Shown here in pieces: positions 34,296-42,465 of a stretch of DNA of 64,000 bases. This DNA comes from Desulfosporosinus youngiae DSM 17734. Lineage in GTDB: Bacteria > Bacillota > Desulfitobacteriia > Desulfitobacteriales > Desulfitobacteriaceae. The translations under genes and the position numbers were made by a program. The notes under the pieces are model-generated. The model searched no databases, was not told the origin of the DNA, and saw only the letters and a list, made by a program, of their open reading frames with translations. The stretch lies in NCBI RefSeq assembly GCF_000244895.1, contig NZ_CM001441.1, forward strand, positions 4,802,198-4,866,197. Direction: 5' to 3'. The number at the start of each line of letters is the position of its first letter. Within the stretch, counting starts at the first letter, position 1.

Positions 34296-34499
34296 ATGTC
34301 TAACATCAGCCTAACTGGTCCACTTGAACAGCCAACGCAGCAGGCTGTTATTCTCCCCTTTAAACTGCGCTCCCAAACAAATGAACAATTCTCTCCTTGT
34401 ATCTTTTGCGGTAAAACAGTGAAGATTCAGAGATTTAAAGGAAAAACCGTTTGCATCAGCTGTCTTCATGAAATCCCGGAGATTTTTTCCTTTGGTTAA
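34296..34499 (+). CDS. Small zinc-ribbon protein (AbrB-tail-like)
   Basis: 67 residues. A short N-terminal stretch is followed by CIFCGKTVKIQRFKGKTVCI and SCLHEI, a two-CxxC zinc ribbon of the kind seen at the C-terminus of some clostridial AbrB/SpoVT regulators, but without an AbrB domain. It has a near-perfect AAGGAGG site 7 bases before the ATG at 34296. It is plus-strand, monocistronic, and shares a bidirectional terminator with mecA. The function is unknown. Confidence 0.75.
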   Translation: MSNISLTGPLEQPTQQAVILPFKLRSQTNEQFSPCIFCGKTVKIQRFKGKTVCISCLHEIPEIFSFG

Positions 34500-34613
34500 T
34501 CCAGATTTTTCACCGGGATCAAACTTGCTTACAAAAAGGACCTTAGATCCGGAAATAAATGTGAGTTGGACCCCGGATTAATGAAACCAAGTAATACACT
34601 TGGACTAGCAAAC

Positions 34614-34639
34614 AAAAGGGAAGCATTTGCTTCCCTTTT
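34614..34639. terminator. Bidirectional terminator between zinc-ribbon gene and mecA
   Basis: AAAAGGGAAGC (34614-34624), 4-base loop, GCTTCCCTTTT (34629-34639): a perfect 11-bp stem with A/T tails serving both converging genes. The last bases overlap the mecA stop. Confidence 0.9.
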
Positions 34640-35240
34640 AAAGTACCTCGCTTTGTGCCGTTTTATTGAAAGAAGCATTAAGAATCTGCACGGCCCTGGC
34701 TGAAATAATCTCTTTTCCATGTTCAGATAGGAAAACTCCGGTTGTACCTACGATCTCACCGTATTCATCAAGGATTGCCTCGGCAAATAACCGTTTCTTA
34801 CCTGTTCCCATCCGGTTGAGTACGAGATAATATTCTTTTTCGAATTCATAAAGGCTTGAACGAAGCTGAGCAAATTCCGGCAAACGCCCAACCGCCGAAA
34901 TCACGTCTTCGAGATCGGCAAATACATAGACTAATTCCGTCACCCGACCTTTAGAGGATTTCCGAACCACCTTCTCTTTAACAGAACCTTCAGCTTGATC
35001 CTCCTGTTTCATAATCGTGATTACAAACTCATCATTTGCTGCCACGGTTGCCTGAATCCAGAAAGGCTGATCTAAATTAAATTCAACTTCTTCTCTGGCT
35101 TGTGCAATGAGTTCCCAAAACAACTGCTCCGTCTTAGCCGATCTCTGAAAAAGATCAGCCATCGTTATATCCCTATCAGTTAATTCTGTTAAAGAGATAA
35201 AGATGCGGATGGTATGCTCATTAACTTTTTGTACACGCAT
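34638..35240 (-). CDS. mecA: Adaptor protein MecA
   Basis: 200-residue adaptor that delivers substrates to the ClpC AAA+ unfoldase; in Bacillus it targets ComK and modulates sporulation and division. The N-terminal substrate-binding part (MRVQKVNEHTIRIFISLTEL, LFQRSAKTEQLFWELI) and the C-terminal ClpC-binding domain (YVFADLEDVISAVGRL, LYEFEKEYYLVL) are both present, joined by a charged linker. The ATG at 35240 with GGAG 10 bases upstream is preferred over GTG at 35249, which lies on top of that site. Confidence 0.9.
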   Translation of the reverse strand: MRVQKVNEHTIRIFISLTELTDRDITMADLFQRSAKTEQLFWELIAQAREEVEFNLDQPFWIQATVAANDEFVITIMKQEDQAEGSVKEKVVRKSSKGRVTELVYVFADLEDVISAVGRLPEFAQLRSSLYEFEKEYYLVLNRMGTGKKRLFAEAILDEYGEIVGTTGVFLSEHGKEIISARAVQILNASFNKTAQSEVL

Positions 35241-35364
35241 ATTCCACACTCTCCTTTCCGCATCGATTCTTACTCAAAACTATACTTACTTTATCTTATT
35301 CCCATTATAGCATATTACGCCAATACTTTTCCCGTGAAATCATGAGATTTGCAGATTCTCAATA

Positions 35365-36468
35365 TTATCCAACCTGAATGAGCTCATAATCGCGGCTTCC
35401 TAAACCAATCTCTTCTCCATAGGAAAGCTGAATTGTCCAGTCTATCTCCGGGAACAGTACCCGGAATTTATCATGTTCGCCATGGCGGGCACCAAGCTCT
35501 GATAAGGGATTTCCGTGGGCCTGATTAATCAGATCCACAGCCGCCTGGTCAATAGCAACCGGATCCTTAGACGCCAGAATACCAATATCTCCGACGATCG
35601 GCACATCATTCCAACCACAACAGTCGCAAAGGGGCGAAACGTTGGTCACAAAGGTAATAAATCCGGTTTTCCCCTCTTTACCTTTGAGGACCCCAACCGT
35701 ATATTCCGCTATCTTTTCCTGAATAGTATCAGCTTCTGTCTTCCAGTTAATTGCAATCGCCCGGACTGGGCAGGTGACCGTACATTCGCCGCACCCTATA
35801 CATTTACTCTGAGAAATCTTCGCCTTGCTTTCTACCACAATAGCCTCGGCAGGACACCATTTCGCACATTTCCCACAGGCGATGCAAGCCTCTTCATTAA
35901 TTTGGGGCAGCAGATCCGAATGCTGCTGTTGTTTTCCGGCACGACTGCCTAAACCCATGCCCAAATTCTTTAATGTCCCTCCGAACCCTGTTGCTTCATG
36001 CCCTTTTAAGTGGGTAACCGCCAGCAGTGCATCCGCGTGGACTGCGGCACTTCCGATTTTCACTTCTTTGAAATGCTTAAGGTTTACCGGCACAGTTACA
36101 TAGTCTTTCCCATTTAAGCCATCGGCAATCATTAAAGGAGCCCCCACAACAGAATAATCAAAACCATTCTCAATAGCTGTTTCTAAATGATCCACCCCAT
36201 TAGAACGTGAACCGGCATAAAGGGTATTAGCATCCGTTAAGAAAGGACGTCCGCCTTTTTTCTTGACCTGCTCAACAACACGCCGCACATATTGTGCCGG
36301 AACATAGGCAAGATTGCCGCGTTCTCCAAAATGCAGCTTGATTGCCACAAGGTCTTTAGGGGCGATTACATCCAGTAATCCCGCTCGTACAATCAAAGTC
36401 TCCAGTTTCTTAAGGAGACTTTCTCCTCGTTTCGTCTTCATGCTGGTGAAATAGACTTTCGAACTCAA
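35365..36468 (-). CDS. DUF362 protein with two [4Fe-4S] ferredoxin motifs
   Basis: 367 residues. A DUF362 domain (VAIKLHFGERGNLAYVPAQY, LTDANTLYAGSRSNGVDHLE) encloses a ferredoxin insert with two complete motifs, CIACGKCAKWCP and CIGCGECTVTCP, plus CDCCGW downstream. Such proteins are common in anaerobes and are presumed electron carriers; a specific reaction is not established. The TTG at 36468 (LSSKVYFTSMKTKRG) has AGGAG 8 bases upstream and is preferred over the longer frame from 36492. It stands alone. Confidence 0.85.
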   Translation of the reverse strand: MSSKVYFTSMKTKRGESLLKKLETLIVRAGLLDVIAPKDLVAIKLHFGERGNLAYVPAQYVRRVVEQVKKKGGRPFLTDANTLYAGSRSNGVDHLETAIENGFDYSVVGAPLMIADGLNGKDYVTVPVNLKHFKEVKIGSAAVHADALLAVTHLKGHEATGFGGTLKNLGMGLGSRAGKQQQHSDLLPQINEEACIACGKCAKWCPAEAIVVESKAKISQSKCIGCGECTVTCPVRAIAINWKTEADTIQEKIAEYTVGVLKGKEGKTGFITFVTNVSPLCDCCGWNDVPIVGDIGILASKDPVAIDQAAVDLINQAHGNPLSELGARHGEHDKFRVLFPEIDWTIQLSYGEEIGLGSRDYELIQVG

Positions 36469-36519
36469 AACAATCACTCCTGACAATGTCAATATTTCTA
36501 TGTTATAGGCAAATTAAGT

Positions 36520-36966
36520 CTATAGCAAGTCCCCTAAAAGCTCACAGCGTACAACCTCCCGTCTTGCCGGCAGATACATAAGTTTAACGTGATCATCAAC
36601 GTTCAATTGTTCATACACATAAGAATCGACATAAAACTGGGTTTGCTGTACTCCGCTTCGTATATCCACAACATATGAGCTTGAACCTGAGTCAAAGGAC
36701 TTTCCCTGAACCGAACCTTGGATTATCCCTGGTTTATGAAACCAATCCGGTTGAGAAAACAAGAAGAGTTCTGTATAGACTCCCAGTATTCCGACCCAAA
36801 TTGAGACTTTCGCCAGCCAAAGTAAAAAACCCCAAGCATCACGCGCATAACGCCAGGTTCTAAAGAACTTCCAGCCCAGTCGGGAGAGTATTACTCCATA
36901 TATCAAAAAGAGTACGATTAGATTAGGCCACGTCGTACTCCATAGATAACGATAATAGTCTGCCAT
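36520..36966 (-). CDS. Unrecognised two-helix membrane protein
   Basis: 148 residues, family not recognised. Two hydrophobic helices (about 14-30 and 47-68) are followed by a soluble C-terminal part rich in beta-strand patterns (SSYVVDIRSGVQQTQFYVDS to HVKLMYLPARREVVRCEL). The second part could be a small OB-like or NfeD-like barrel, but this is only an impression. ATG at 36966 with AAAGGGGTAAGAA directly upstream. It is the next gene after the flagellar operon terminator and probably not part of it. Confidence 0.6.
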   Translation of the reverse strand: MADYYRYLWSTTWPNLIVLFLIYGVILSRLGWKFFRTWRYARDAWGFLLWLAKVSIWVGILGVYTELFLFSQPDWFHKPGIIQGSVQGKSFDSGSSSYVVDIRSGVQQTQFYVDSYVYEQLNVDDHVKLMYLPARREVVRCELLGDLL

Positions 36967-37118
36967 TTCTTACCCCTTTGCAAAACAGTATACCTAAAAT
37001 TTATCACAGGCTGAATGTTTCCTTAAACACGAATAGTTTAAACGTCTGCCAACATTAATCTAGTTCGCTAAAGAGGCCTTATCTCCTTCCTGATAACGAT
37101 AATTAATGGATCGAAACC

Positions 37119-37145
37119 AAAAAGGAGCAGTGTTTCTCACGCTCC
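37119..37145 (-). terminator. Terminator of the flagellar operon
   Basis: GGAGCGTG / CAC-T-GCTCC stem with a one-base bulge and 5-base loop, followed by TTTTTGG on the minus strand. It is 43 bases past the transglycosylase stop and is the first convincing terminator after fliF. Confidence 0.8.
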
Positions 37146-37187
37146 CTAAATAAACGATCTTAATCGTGACGCACTATTCCACTTTGA

Positions 37188-37817
37188 CTAGGCTTCCCAA
37201 TCGTTTTTTAATCCAACCATGATCTTCTGTACGTAATTCTGAGTTTCCTTATAGGGAGGAATCCCTTTGTATTTATCCACAGCACCAGGTCCGGCATTAT
37301 AAGCTGCCAGGCTCAAGGGAATATTTCCTTGAAAACGATCGAGCAAATCCTTTAAGAAATGCGTGCCCCCATCTAAATTCTGGATCGGGTCAAAGGGGTC
37401 CTGTACTCCATAAGAAGCGGCGGTTCCCGGCATTAACTGCATTAATCCCATAGCTCCAGCGGATGATTTTGCATCTGGATTGAATCCCGATTCTGCTTTG
37501 ACAACCTGCTGAATAAGACTCGGATCCACTCCATATTTTTGGGCCATAGAATAAATAAGGTGTTCCACCGAACGGCGATTCCCACTCTTAGCCTCAGGTT
37601 CCTGAACCCGGCTATAGTCATTGACCGGATAGTTGAATTCTCCAAAAGAACTTGTCCCTCCTCCAAGAGCGGCTTTAAGCAAGGTCGCAAATAGAAGGGC
37701 CTTTGAACTGCTGCTTTCATCAGCTCCAGATAAACCTGCCTGCTCAGTTTGAGCAGACTGCCAGGCAGTATTCATCTCTAGAAGTTGAAATAAGAGGAAC
37801 ATTTGAGCGACGTTCAT
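37188..37817 (-). CDS. Lytic transglycosylase (SLT domain)
   Basis: 209 residues. A variable N-terminal 75 residues is followed by an SLT/goose-lysozyme-like domain: catalytic Glu in [20 protein letters not shown], then [13 protein letters not shown] and [15 protein letters not shown]. It cleaves peptidoglycan glycan strands. No signal peptide is evident, so export may go through the flagellar type III system. As last gene of the hook/rod block it is the best candidate for the rod-penetrating muramidase role of FlgJ, which is otherwise missing. The export route is inference. Confidence 0.88.
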   Translation of the reverse strand: MNVAQMFLLFQLLEMNTAWQSAQTEQAGLSGADESSSSKALLFATLLKAALGGGTSSFGEFNYPVNDYSRVQEPEAKSGNRRSVEHLIYSMAQKYGVDPSLIQQVVKAESGFNPDAKSSAGAMGLMQLMPGTAASYGVQDPFDPIQNLDGGTHFLKDLLDRFQGNIPLSLAAYNAGPGAVDKYKGIPPYKETQNYVQKIMVGLKNDWEA

Positions 37818-37868
37818 CTAAAAGAAACCTCCTATTCTACCTGAAAAGGTTGGAAAGTAATACACCTG

Positions 37869-38345
37869 CTAGTGAAAGGATAATTGGCTAAGTCCCTGCA
37901 CTTCATCGTTCTCAAGTATTTTTTCCGGAACAAGTTGGATAATGATCCGATCTGACAGATTAACTACTCCACCAATAAAGGGTGCAGTAACCAGCGGTGG
38001 GGGCGGGGCAATATTCTCTAAAATACGTACCTCACGAACCTGGTCCACAGCAAAACCTATCTGATTACCATGAACCTCGGTAATTAAGGCGAATGTGTTC
38101 TCCATAGAGTCTGCATCTTTAGATGTTATAGCTTCTGTTGTACCGTTTGCTTGCTCGATGCCAAACCGATCATGTAAATCAACAATTGGGATCGCCATAC
38201 CTCGAATATTAACCAATCCCCGTACGTACGAGGGGGCTTTGGGAATTGTACGTACCTCCGCTAAACGGGTAATTTCCCGGACTACCTCGATTGGCATCGC
38301 ATACTCTTCCTGACCTAGGGTAAAAACGACCACTTGAACAGCCAT
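37869..38345 (-). CDS. cheW: Chemotaxis coupling protein CheW
   Basis: 158 residues, one CheW domain that links chemoreceptors to CheA. VVVFTLGQEEYAMPIEVVRE, IPKAPSYVRGLVNIRG, IPIVDLHDRFG and IGFAVDQVREVRIL are the family strands. ATG at 38345 with AGAGGA 9 bases upstream; the longer frame from 38384 overlaps flgF. It lies in the operon after the flgF-like gene; CheA, CheB and CheR are not encoded here. Confidence 0.93.
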   Translation of the reverse strand: MAVQVVVFTLGQEEYAMPIEVVREITRLAEVRTIPKAPSYVRGLVNIRGMAIPIVDLHDRFGIEQANGTTEAITSKDADSMENTFALITEVHGNQIGFAVDQVREVRILENIAPPPPLVTAPFIGGVVNLSDRIIIQLVPEKILENDEVQGLSQLSFH

Positions 38346-38364
38346 CCTAACACATCCTCTGCAA

Positions 38365-39108
38365 CTATATCTTCCCGACCTCATTAACTGCTTTTGCTAA
38401 CATCTCATCTTGAGTCTGAATCAGTTTCTGATTAGCTTCATAGGCTTTCATGACCGACATCATGTTCACCAATTGTCCTGAAAGGTCTACATTGGAGTTT
38501 TCAATGGCTCCCTGTCGAACTTGTGCCCCAACCGAAGCTTGAACCGGCTGAGCTGAACTATACAAGGATTGCCCTGCACGCTGTAAAGCATCTTCCGGAA
38601 TCTCCACAATACGCAAACGATTGACGTATTGTCCTTGATCCATTACCGTGCCATCTGCACTAATGCTGAATTCGGAACTTAAAGGTCCGATCGGACCTTC
38701 TTCTCCTTGAAGTGTGAAGCCTTCAGCCGTTCGAAGCATCCCGGCACTATCCAACTGGAAATGACCATTGCGTGTATACCGTTCTCCTTCCGGAGTCTGA
38801 ACTACAAAATATCCTGGCGTAGTAAGAGCTAAGTCAGCATTGGCATCTGTCACGTCCAGAGATCCTTGAACATTAGACCAAGAAATCCGGTCAACCCCTA
38901 ACCCTGTCCCCATCCCACCAATTGCTACAGCCCCGGAGACCTGGTTTCCTTCTATACGCTGAATGAGCTTTGCCGGAAAGGAAATATTACTGGCCAGTTG
39001 TTCTTTAAAGCCGGCTGTCTTAATATTGACCACGTTATCCCCTATTACTTCGCTTTGGGTTTGCGCGGCTAACATTCCCGTGGCTGAAGTATATAATCCC
39101 CGTATCAT
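38365..39108 (-). CDS. flgF: Flagellar rod protein, FlgF/FlgG family
   Basis: 247 residues of the rod-hook family. The N-terminal helix motif MIRGLYTSATGMLAAQTQSE with GDNVVNIKTAGFKE and the C-terminal NSNVDLSGQLVNMMSVMKAY pack as coiled coils in the axial structure; the middle TPGYFVVQTPEGERYTRNGH is the FlgF/FlgG signature. The second such gene (39529-40320) is the better FlgG, so this is called FlgF (FlhO/FlhP type) with some doubt. ATG at 39108 with AAAGGTGGGG upstream; the open frame extends to 39246 inside flgB. Confidence 0.8.
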   Translation of the reverse strand: MIRGLYTSATGMLAAQTQSEVIGDNVVNIKTAGFKEQLASNISFPAKLIQRIEGNQVSGAVAIGGMGTGLGVDRISWSNVQGSLDVTDANADLALTTPGYFVVQTPEGERYTRNGHFQLDSAGMLRTAEGFTLQGEEGPIGPLSSEFSISADGTVMDQGQYVNRLRIVEIPEDALQRAGQSLYSSAQPVQASVGAQVRQGAIENSNVDLSGQLVNMMSVMKAYEANQKLIQTQDEMLAKAVNEVGKI

Positions 39109-39121
39109 GTTTACCCCACCT

Positions 39122-39520
39122 TTACTTAACAACCATCCGCAGCAATCCCAACTGTGAAGAGATAGTACGAGTAAGAGAATTATAATATAGGCCATTCTCA
39201 GCCACATTAGCCATTTCACGGTCGACATCCACGTTATTTCCATCATTGCGCAAAGAGGTTGAATGATCCGTCACAATCCCCGAACCACTGCCGTCTTCGA
39301 AACCATGAAGGTGTTTGGGAGATGTCAGCTTCATAGGCAGGTTCCCACTCTCTTCACCTAAAGCTGCATTAAGAACTACTTGAAAATCAACATCTGAACG
39401 TTTAAAGTTCGGAGTGTCAATATTGGCAACATTATCAGCCAAGACCTGTTGCCTCAGGCTCGAGGCATTCAGTCCTTTCTGTAAAACGTTTAAAACCGGT
39501 GTTTCTAACCAACCAGCCAT
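39122..39520 (-). CDS. flgB: Flagellar proximal rod protein FlgB
   Basis: 132 residues. LRQQVLADNVANIDTPNFKR is the rod-family motif in its FlgB form (no large middle domain), and VDREMANVAENGLYYNSLTR is the C-terminal helix. It assembles the proximal rod on the MS ring with FliE, FlgC and FlgF. ATG at 39520 with GAGGAGG upstream. Oddly it lies between flgG and flgF rather than beside flgC-fliE-fliF. Confidence 0.9.
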   Translation of the reverse strand: MAGWLETPVLNVLQKGLNASSLRQQVLADNVANIDTPNFKRSDVDFQVVLNAALGEESGNLPMKLTSPKHLHGFEDGSGSGIVTDHSTSLRNDGNNVDVDREMANVAENGLYYNSLTRTISSQLGLLRMVVK

Positions 39521-39528
39521 ACAGCTTT

Positions 39529-40320
39529 TTACCTCCTCAGGGCATTAGCAATTCCCCACATCTTATCTCCATCCTGAACCAGCCTTGCACTCATTTGATA
39601 CGCTCTCTGAACCTGAATGAGATCCGTCATAGAAGCAGCCATGTCCACATTGGATTGTTCCAAAGACTTACTGCGAAGGGTTCCAAGCACCAGATTTCCG
39701 GCTGTGATACCACCTGGTTGTCCAACCTGGGCTTCACCCGAATTAAGCGTAGGCACAAAAAGATTGTTCTCGCTTCTTTGCAGGCCCTCAGGATTTTGAA
39801 ATCCTGCCAGAACAATCTGGCCAAATACCCTGCTTTCCCCATCTATAAGCCCGGTAATATCGCCATTGGCAGCAACTGCTACTTCTGAAGCACCATAGGG
39901 AATCAAGCCATTGGTTTGGACAATATTTCCCTGCATATCCGTAAGCTGCTCTGATTCATCGATCTGAAAAGCACCTGCCCGGGTATAACTTATCTCTCCA
40001 TCCGGAGTTTGAACCTGAAAGAAACCCGCTCCGTCAATCCCTAAGTCTAAAGGGCGCTCAGTCTGTTCCAGAACCCCTTGCTGAAGATTCGTCTCAATTC
40101 CGCTATACAGCACTCCGGCTCCCACGTCCAGAGTACCCACAGTATTGGGATCTTCAGCATTTATTCTTCCGGAACGCACCTCTGTCGCCAGCGCCTCTGC
40201 AAAAACCATCTTATTGGCCTTAAAGCCAGGCGTGCCGGCATTTGCTAAATTATTCCCTATAGTGTCTATTGCTAACTGCTGGGCACGGAGGCCCGACGCA
40301 GCAGTTCCTGCCAGGCGCAT
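39529..40320 (-). CDS. flgG: Flagellar distal rod protein FlgG
   Basis: 263 residues. N-terminal TAASGLRAQQLAIDTIGNNL and ANAGTPGFKANKM, central RPLDLGIDGAGFFQVQTPDG and SYTRAGAFQIDE, and C-terminal LEQSNVDMAASMTDLIQVQR followed by AYQMSARLV are the complete FlgG pattern. The N-terminus MRLAGTAASG is slightly atypical (usually MMRALWTAASG). ATG at 40320 with GGAGGG upstream. It lies 8 bases before flgB. Confidence 0.9.
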   Translation of the reverse strand: MRLAGTAASGLRAQQLAIDTIGNNLANAGTPGFKANKMVFAEALATEVRSGRINAEDPNTVGTLDVGAGVLYSGIETNLQQGVLEQTERPLDLGIDGAGFFQVQTPDGEISYTRAGAFQIDESEQLTDMQGNIVQTNGLIPYGASEVAVAANGDITGLIDGESRVFGQIVLAGFQNPEGLQRSENNLFVPTLNSGEAQVGQPGGITAGNLVLGTLRSKSLEQSNVDMAASMTDLIQVQRAYQMSARLVQDGDKMWGIANALRR

Positions 40321-40369
40321 GAAGCAACCCTCCGTCTTCTCGAACTTAGTTTAGAGCTCATCATAACCA

Positions 40370-41815
40370 CTAGCGTTTGAGATTAATGAGTTCTTCCAAG
40401 AGCGTATCTGAGACCGTGATTACCCTCGAATTAGCCTGGAAACCACGCTGAGTTACGATCATATCCGTGAATTCCGTGGAAAGGTCAACGTTGGACATTT
40501 CTAAATTATTGGAAATGATGCTTGCCCGGCCATCCTCACCGGCAGCCCCGATACTGGCCATTCCAGAGTTATTAGACATCGTGAAAAAATTACCGCCCAC
40601 ATTCTGAAGACCGGCATCATTGGCAAAGGAGGCTACCGCGATTTGAGCTATTTTATGAGACACCTCGTCTACTCCATTACTGTATACCCCGGTAATTACC
40701 CCGCTTTGGTCGATGCTGAAGTCTTTTAGGGTATGGGGTTTGTTCGTGAAATCGTAACTGATTGAGGTTGTTGCAACGGTATCATCTGGAGGAACTGCAT
40801 CCTGAACAACACCTGCATCATCAGTGTAAGCAGGAACTCCAGCGTGCATTGGCCCAAAAGTAATTTGATAATTTCCCCCGCTCAAAGCTTTTATTGTATA
40901 TTGTCCATTTCCTGGCGTATCAGAATCAGTATACGTGTAAGGATCAACTGAATTATTATATACCGTAGCTCCTGGCTTGGGTGGATACGCTACAATGACA
41001 GTACCAAGCGTTGTTGTAGTCGCATCAACACTATCGATTATTGCTGGGCTATTGCTAGTGCCACCATCTGATGGGTCCTGAAAATGGATAGTTATTGGAT
41101 TAGCTGTACTGGGAACACAATCAGAGGCAAATGTTATTAATCCATGTATTGGATCAAAAGAGAATTGCCCAGACAATGGAGTACCACTTACCCTTGTCAT
41201 TCCATCAATTGTCAAATTTTGGGCTCCTATCAAGTCTGTGTCCTCATACATGTAATTTGCTGAAAGATCCGATGCTGCTGATAAAGTAATGTTCGAGTTA
41301 TCAGACTCAGGTATCGGGAAAAAGCTATCCGCCGCCAATACATCCCCTATCTTAAACCTTATATCCGATACAGCCCCCCTCGTATCATCAGCTCCCCAAC
41401 TGAAGCCCTGAACCTTAGCTCCTGTGGCCGGATCTATAAGAGTACCATTGCTGTCCCGGTCAAACCCACCGGCACGAGTGTAGACTTCCTGTCCGTTATA
41501 ATTCAAGACAAAGAATCCCGTTCCTTGTAACATCAAATCCGTCGCTTTACCTGTGGATTGTGAACTTCCCTGGGTCATAATTTGATCGATGGAACCTATT
41601 CTCATCCCTAGACCAACTTGTGTCGCGTTTGTCCCCCCTTGAGTCGGGGAAGCAGCAGAGGCTCCTTTCATGGTTTGACTCAGTTCGGTGGCAAATGACA
41701 CCCGGCTCCTCTTAAAACCTGGCGTATTAACATTGGAAATGTTATTGCCGATAACATCCATTTTAACTTGATGATTTTTCAGCCCCGAAATGGCGGAATA
41801 TAATGAACGCATCAT
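40370..41815 (-). CDS. flgE: Flagellar hook protein FlgE
   Basis: 481 residues. Conserved D0/D1 ends (MMRSLYSAISGLKNHQVKMD, GNNISNVNTPGFKRSR; C-terminal MSNVDLSTEFTDMIVTQRGF) flank a long variable exposed region at about 175-370 that is rich in Thr, Asp and Tyr and matches no usual FlgE core. The variable part looks AT-richer than the ends, as expected for fast-evolving surface domains. ATG at 41815 with GGGAGG upstream. The hook follows flgD after a 74-base gap that holds a small hairpin (41846-41864). Confidence 0.92.
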   Translation of the reverse strand: MMRSLYSAISGLKNHQVKMDVIGNNISNVNTPGFKRSRVSFATELSQTMKGASAASPTQGGTNATQVGLGMRIGSIDQIMTQGSSQSTGKATDLMLQGTGFFVLNYNGQEVYTRAGGFDRDSNGTLIDPATGAKVQGFSWGADDTRGAVSDIRFKIGDVLAADSFFPIPESDNSNITLSAASDLSANYMYEDTDLIGAQNLTIDGMTRVSGTPLSGQFSFDPIHGLITFASDCVPSTANPITIHFQDPSDGGTSNSPAIIDSVDATTTTLGTVIVAYPPKPGATVYNNSVDPYTYTDSDTPGNGQYTIKALSGGNYQITFGPMHAGVPAYTDDAGVVQDAVPPDDTVATTSISYDFTNKPHTLKDFSIDQSGVITGVYSNGVDEVSHKIAQIAVASFANDAGLQNVGGNFFTMSNNSGMASIGAAGEDGRASIISNNLEMSNVDLSTEFTDMIVTQRGFQANSRVITVSDTLLEELINLKR

Positions 41816-41889
41816 AAAACGTATATCCTCCCTATTATCTTAATACCCTGCTAAACCAGCAGGGATAATATCTATGTTAACGTGAACGG

Positions 41890-42456
41890 TTAAACGGTTT
41901 CCAATTCAGGTTCTGTTACAGGTTTATCTTCTTCCGCACCCGTATCTTCATTGATATCACTGGATTCATCGTTAACAGGCGGAATTATCTCAGGGGTTTT
42001 TTCTTTAACGAGCGTAATCAGACCCATTTCCAAATCCACAACGGTTCCGTCTTCCTTGAGAATTCGGAGCTTAGGGTCCCCGTCAAGCCACTTAACCGCT
42101 TCAACGGTACCTTCCAGTATGGTCTTCCCATCAATATCCACGCCACTCACCCATTTGCCGATCATAGCTGCCCCTTGTATAAGAGACGATTGTTGAGAGA
42201 AAAAAGTCATATTTTTATTCAAAGCGTCCATAGATGTTGCAATATTATTCATTTGCTCTAAGGAACTGAACTGGGCTAATTGCGCAATCGAATCTTTATT
42301 ATCTGTTGGGTTTAAAGGATCTTGATTTTGCATTTGGGCTATAAGCAACTTGAGAAAATCATCTTTCCCCAGTGTATCATTAGTTATGATTGATTGGCTT
42401 CCGCTCAAAGTATTAGATGAACCGCTCTTAGACGTTCCATTAATAGTGTTAGTCAT
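41890..42456 (-). CDS. flgD: Flagellar hook-capping protein FlgD
   Basis: 188 residues. The conserved N-terminal LGKDDFLKLLIAQMQNQDPL and SIAQLAQFSSLEQMNNI is the FlgD signature for hook-cap assembly; the C-terminal part is short and ends in a Glu-rich acidic tail. ATG at 42456 with AGGAGGG upstream. It lies 9 bases after fliK. Confidence 0.92.
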   Translation of the reverse strand: MTNTINGTSKSGSSNTLSGSQSIITNDTLGKDDFLKLLIAQMQNQDPLNPTDNKDSIAQLAQFSSLEQMNNIATSMDALNKNMTFFSQQSSLIQGAAMIGKWVSGVDIDGKTILEGTVEAVKWLDGDPKLRILKEDGTVVDLEMGLITLVKEKTPEIIPPVNDESSDINEDTGAEEDKPVTEPELETV

Positions 42457-42465
42457 AGTTCCCTC

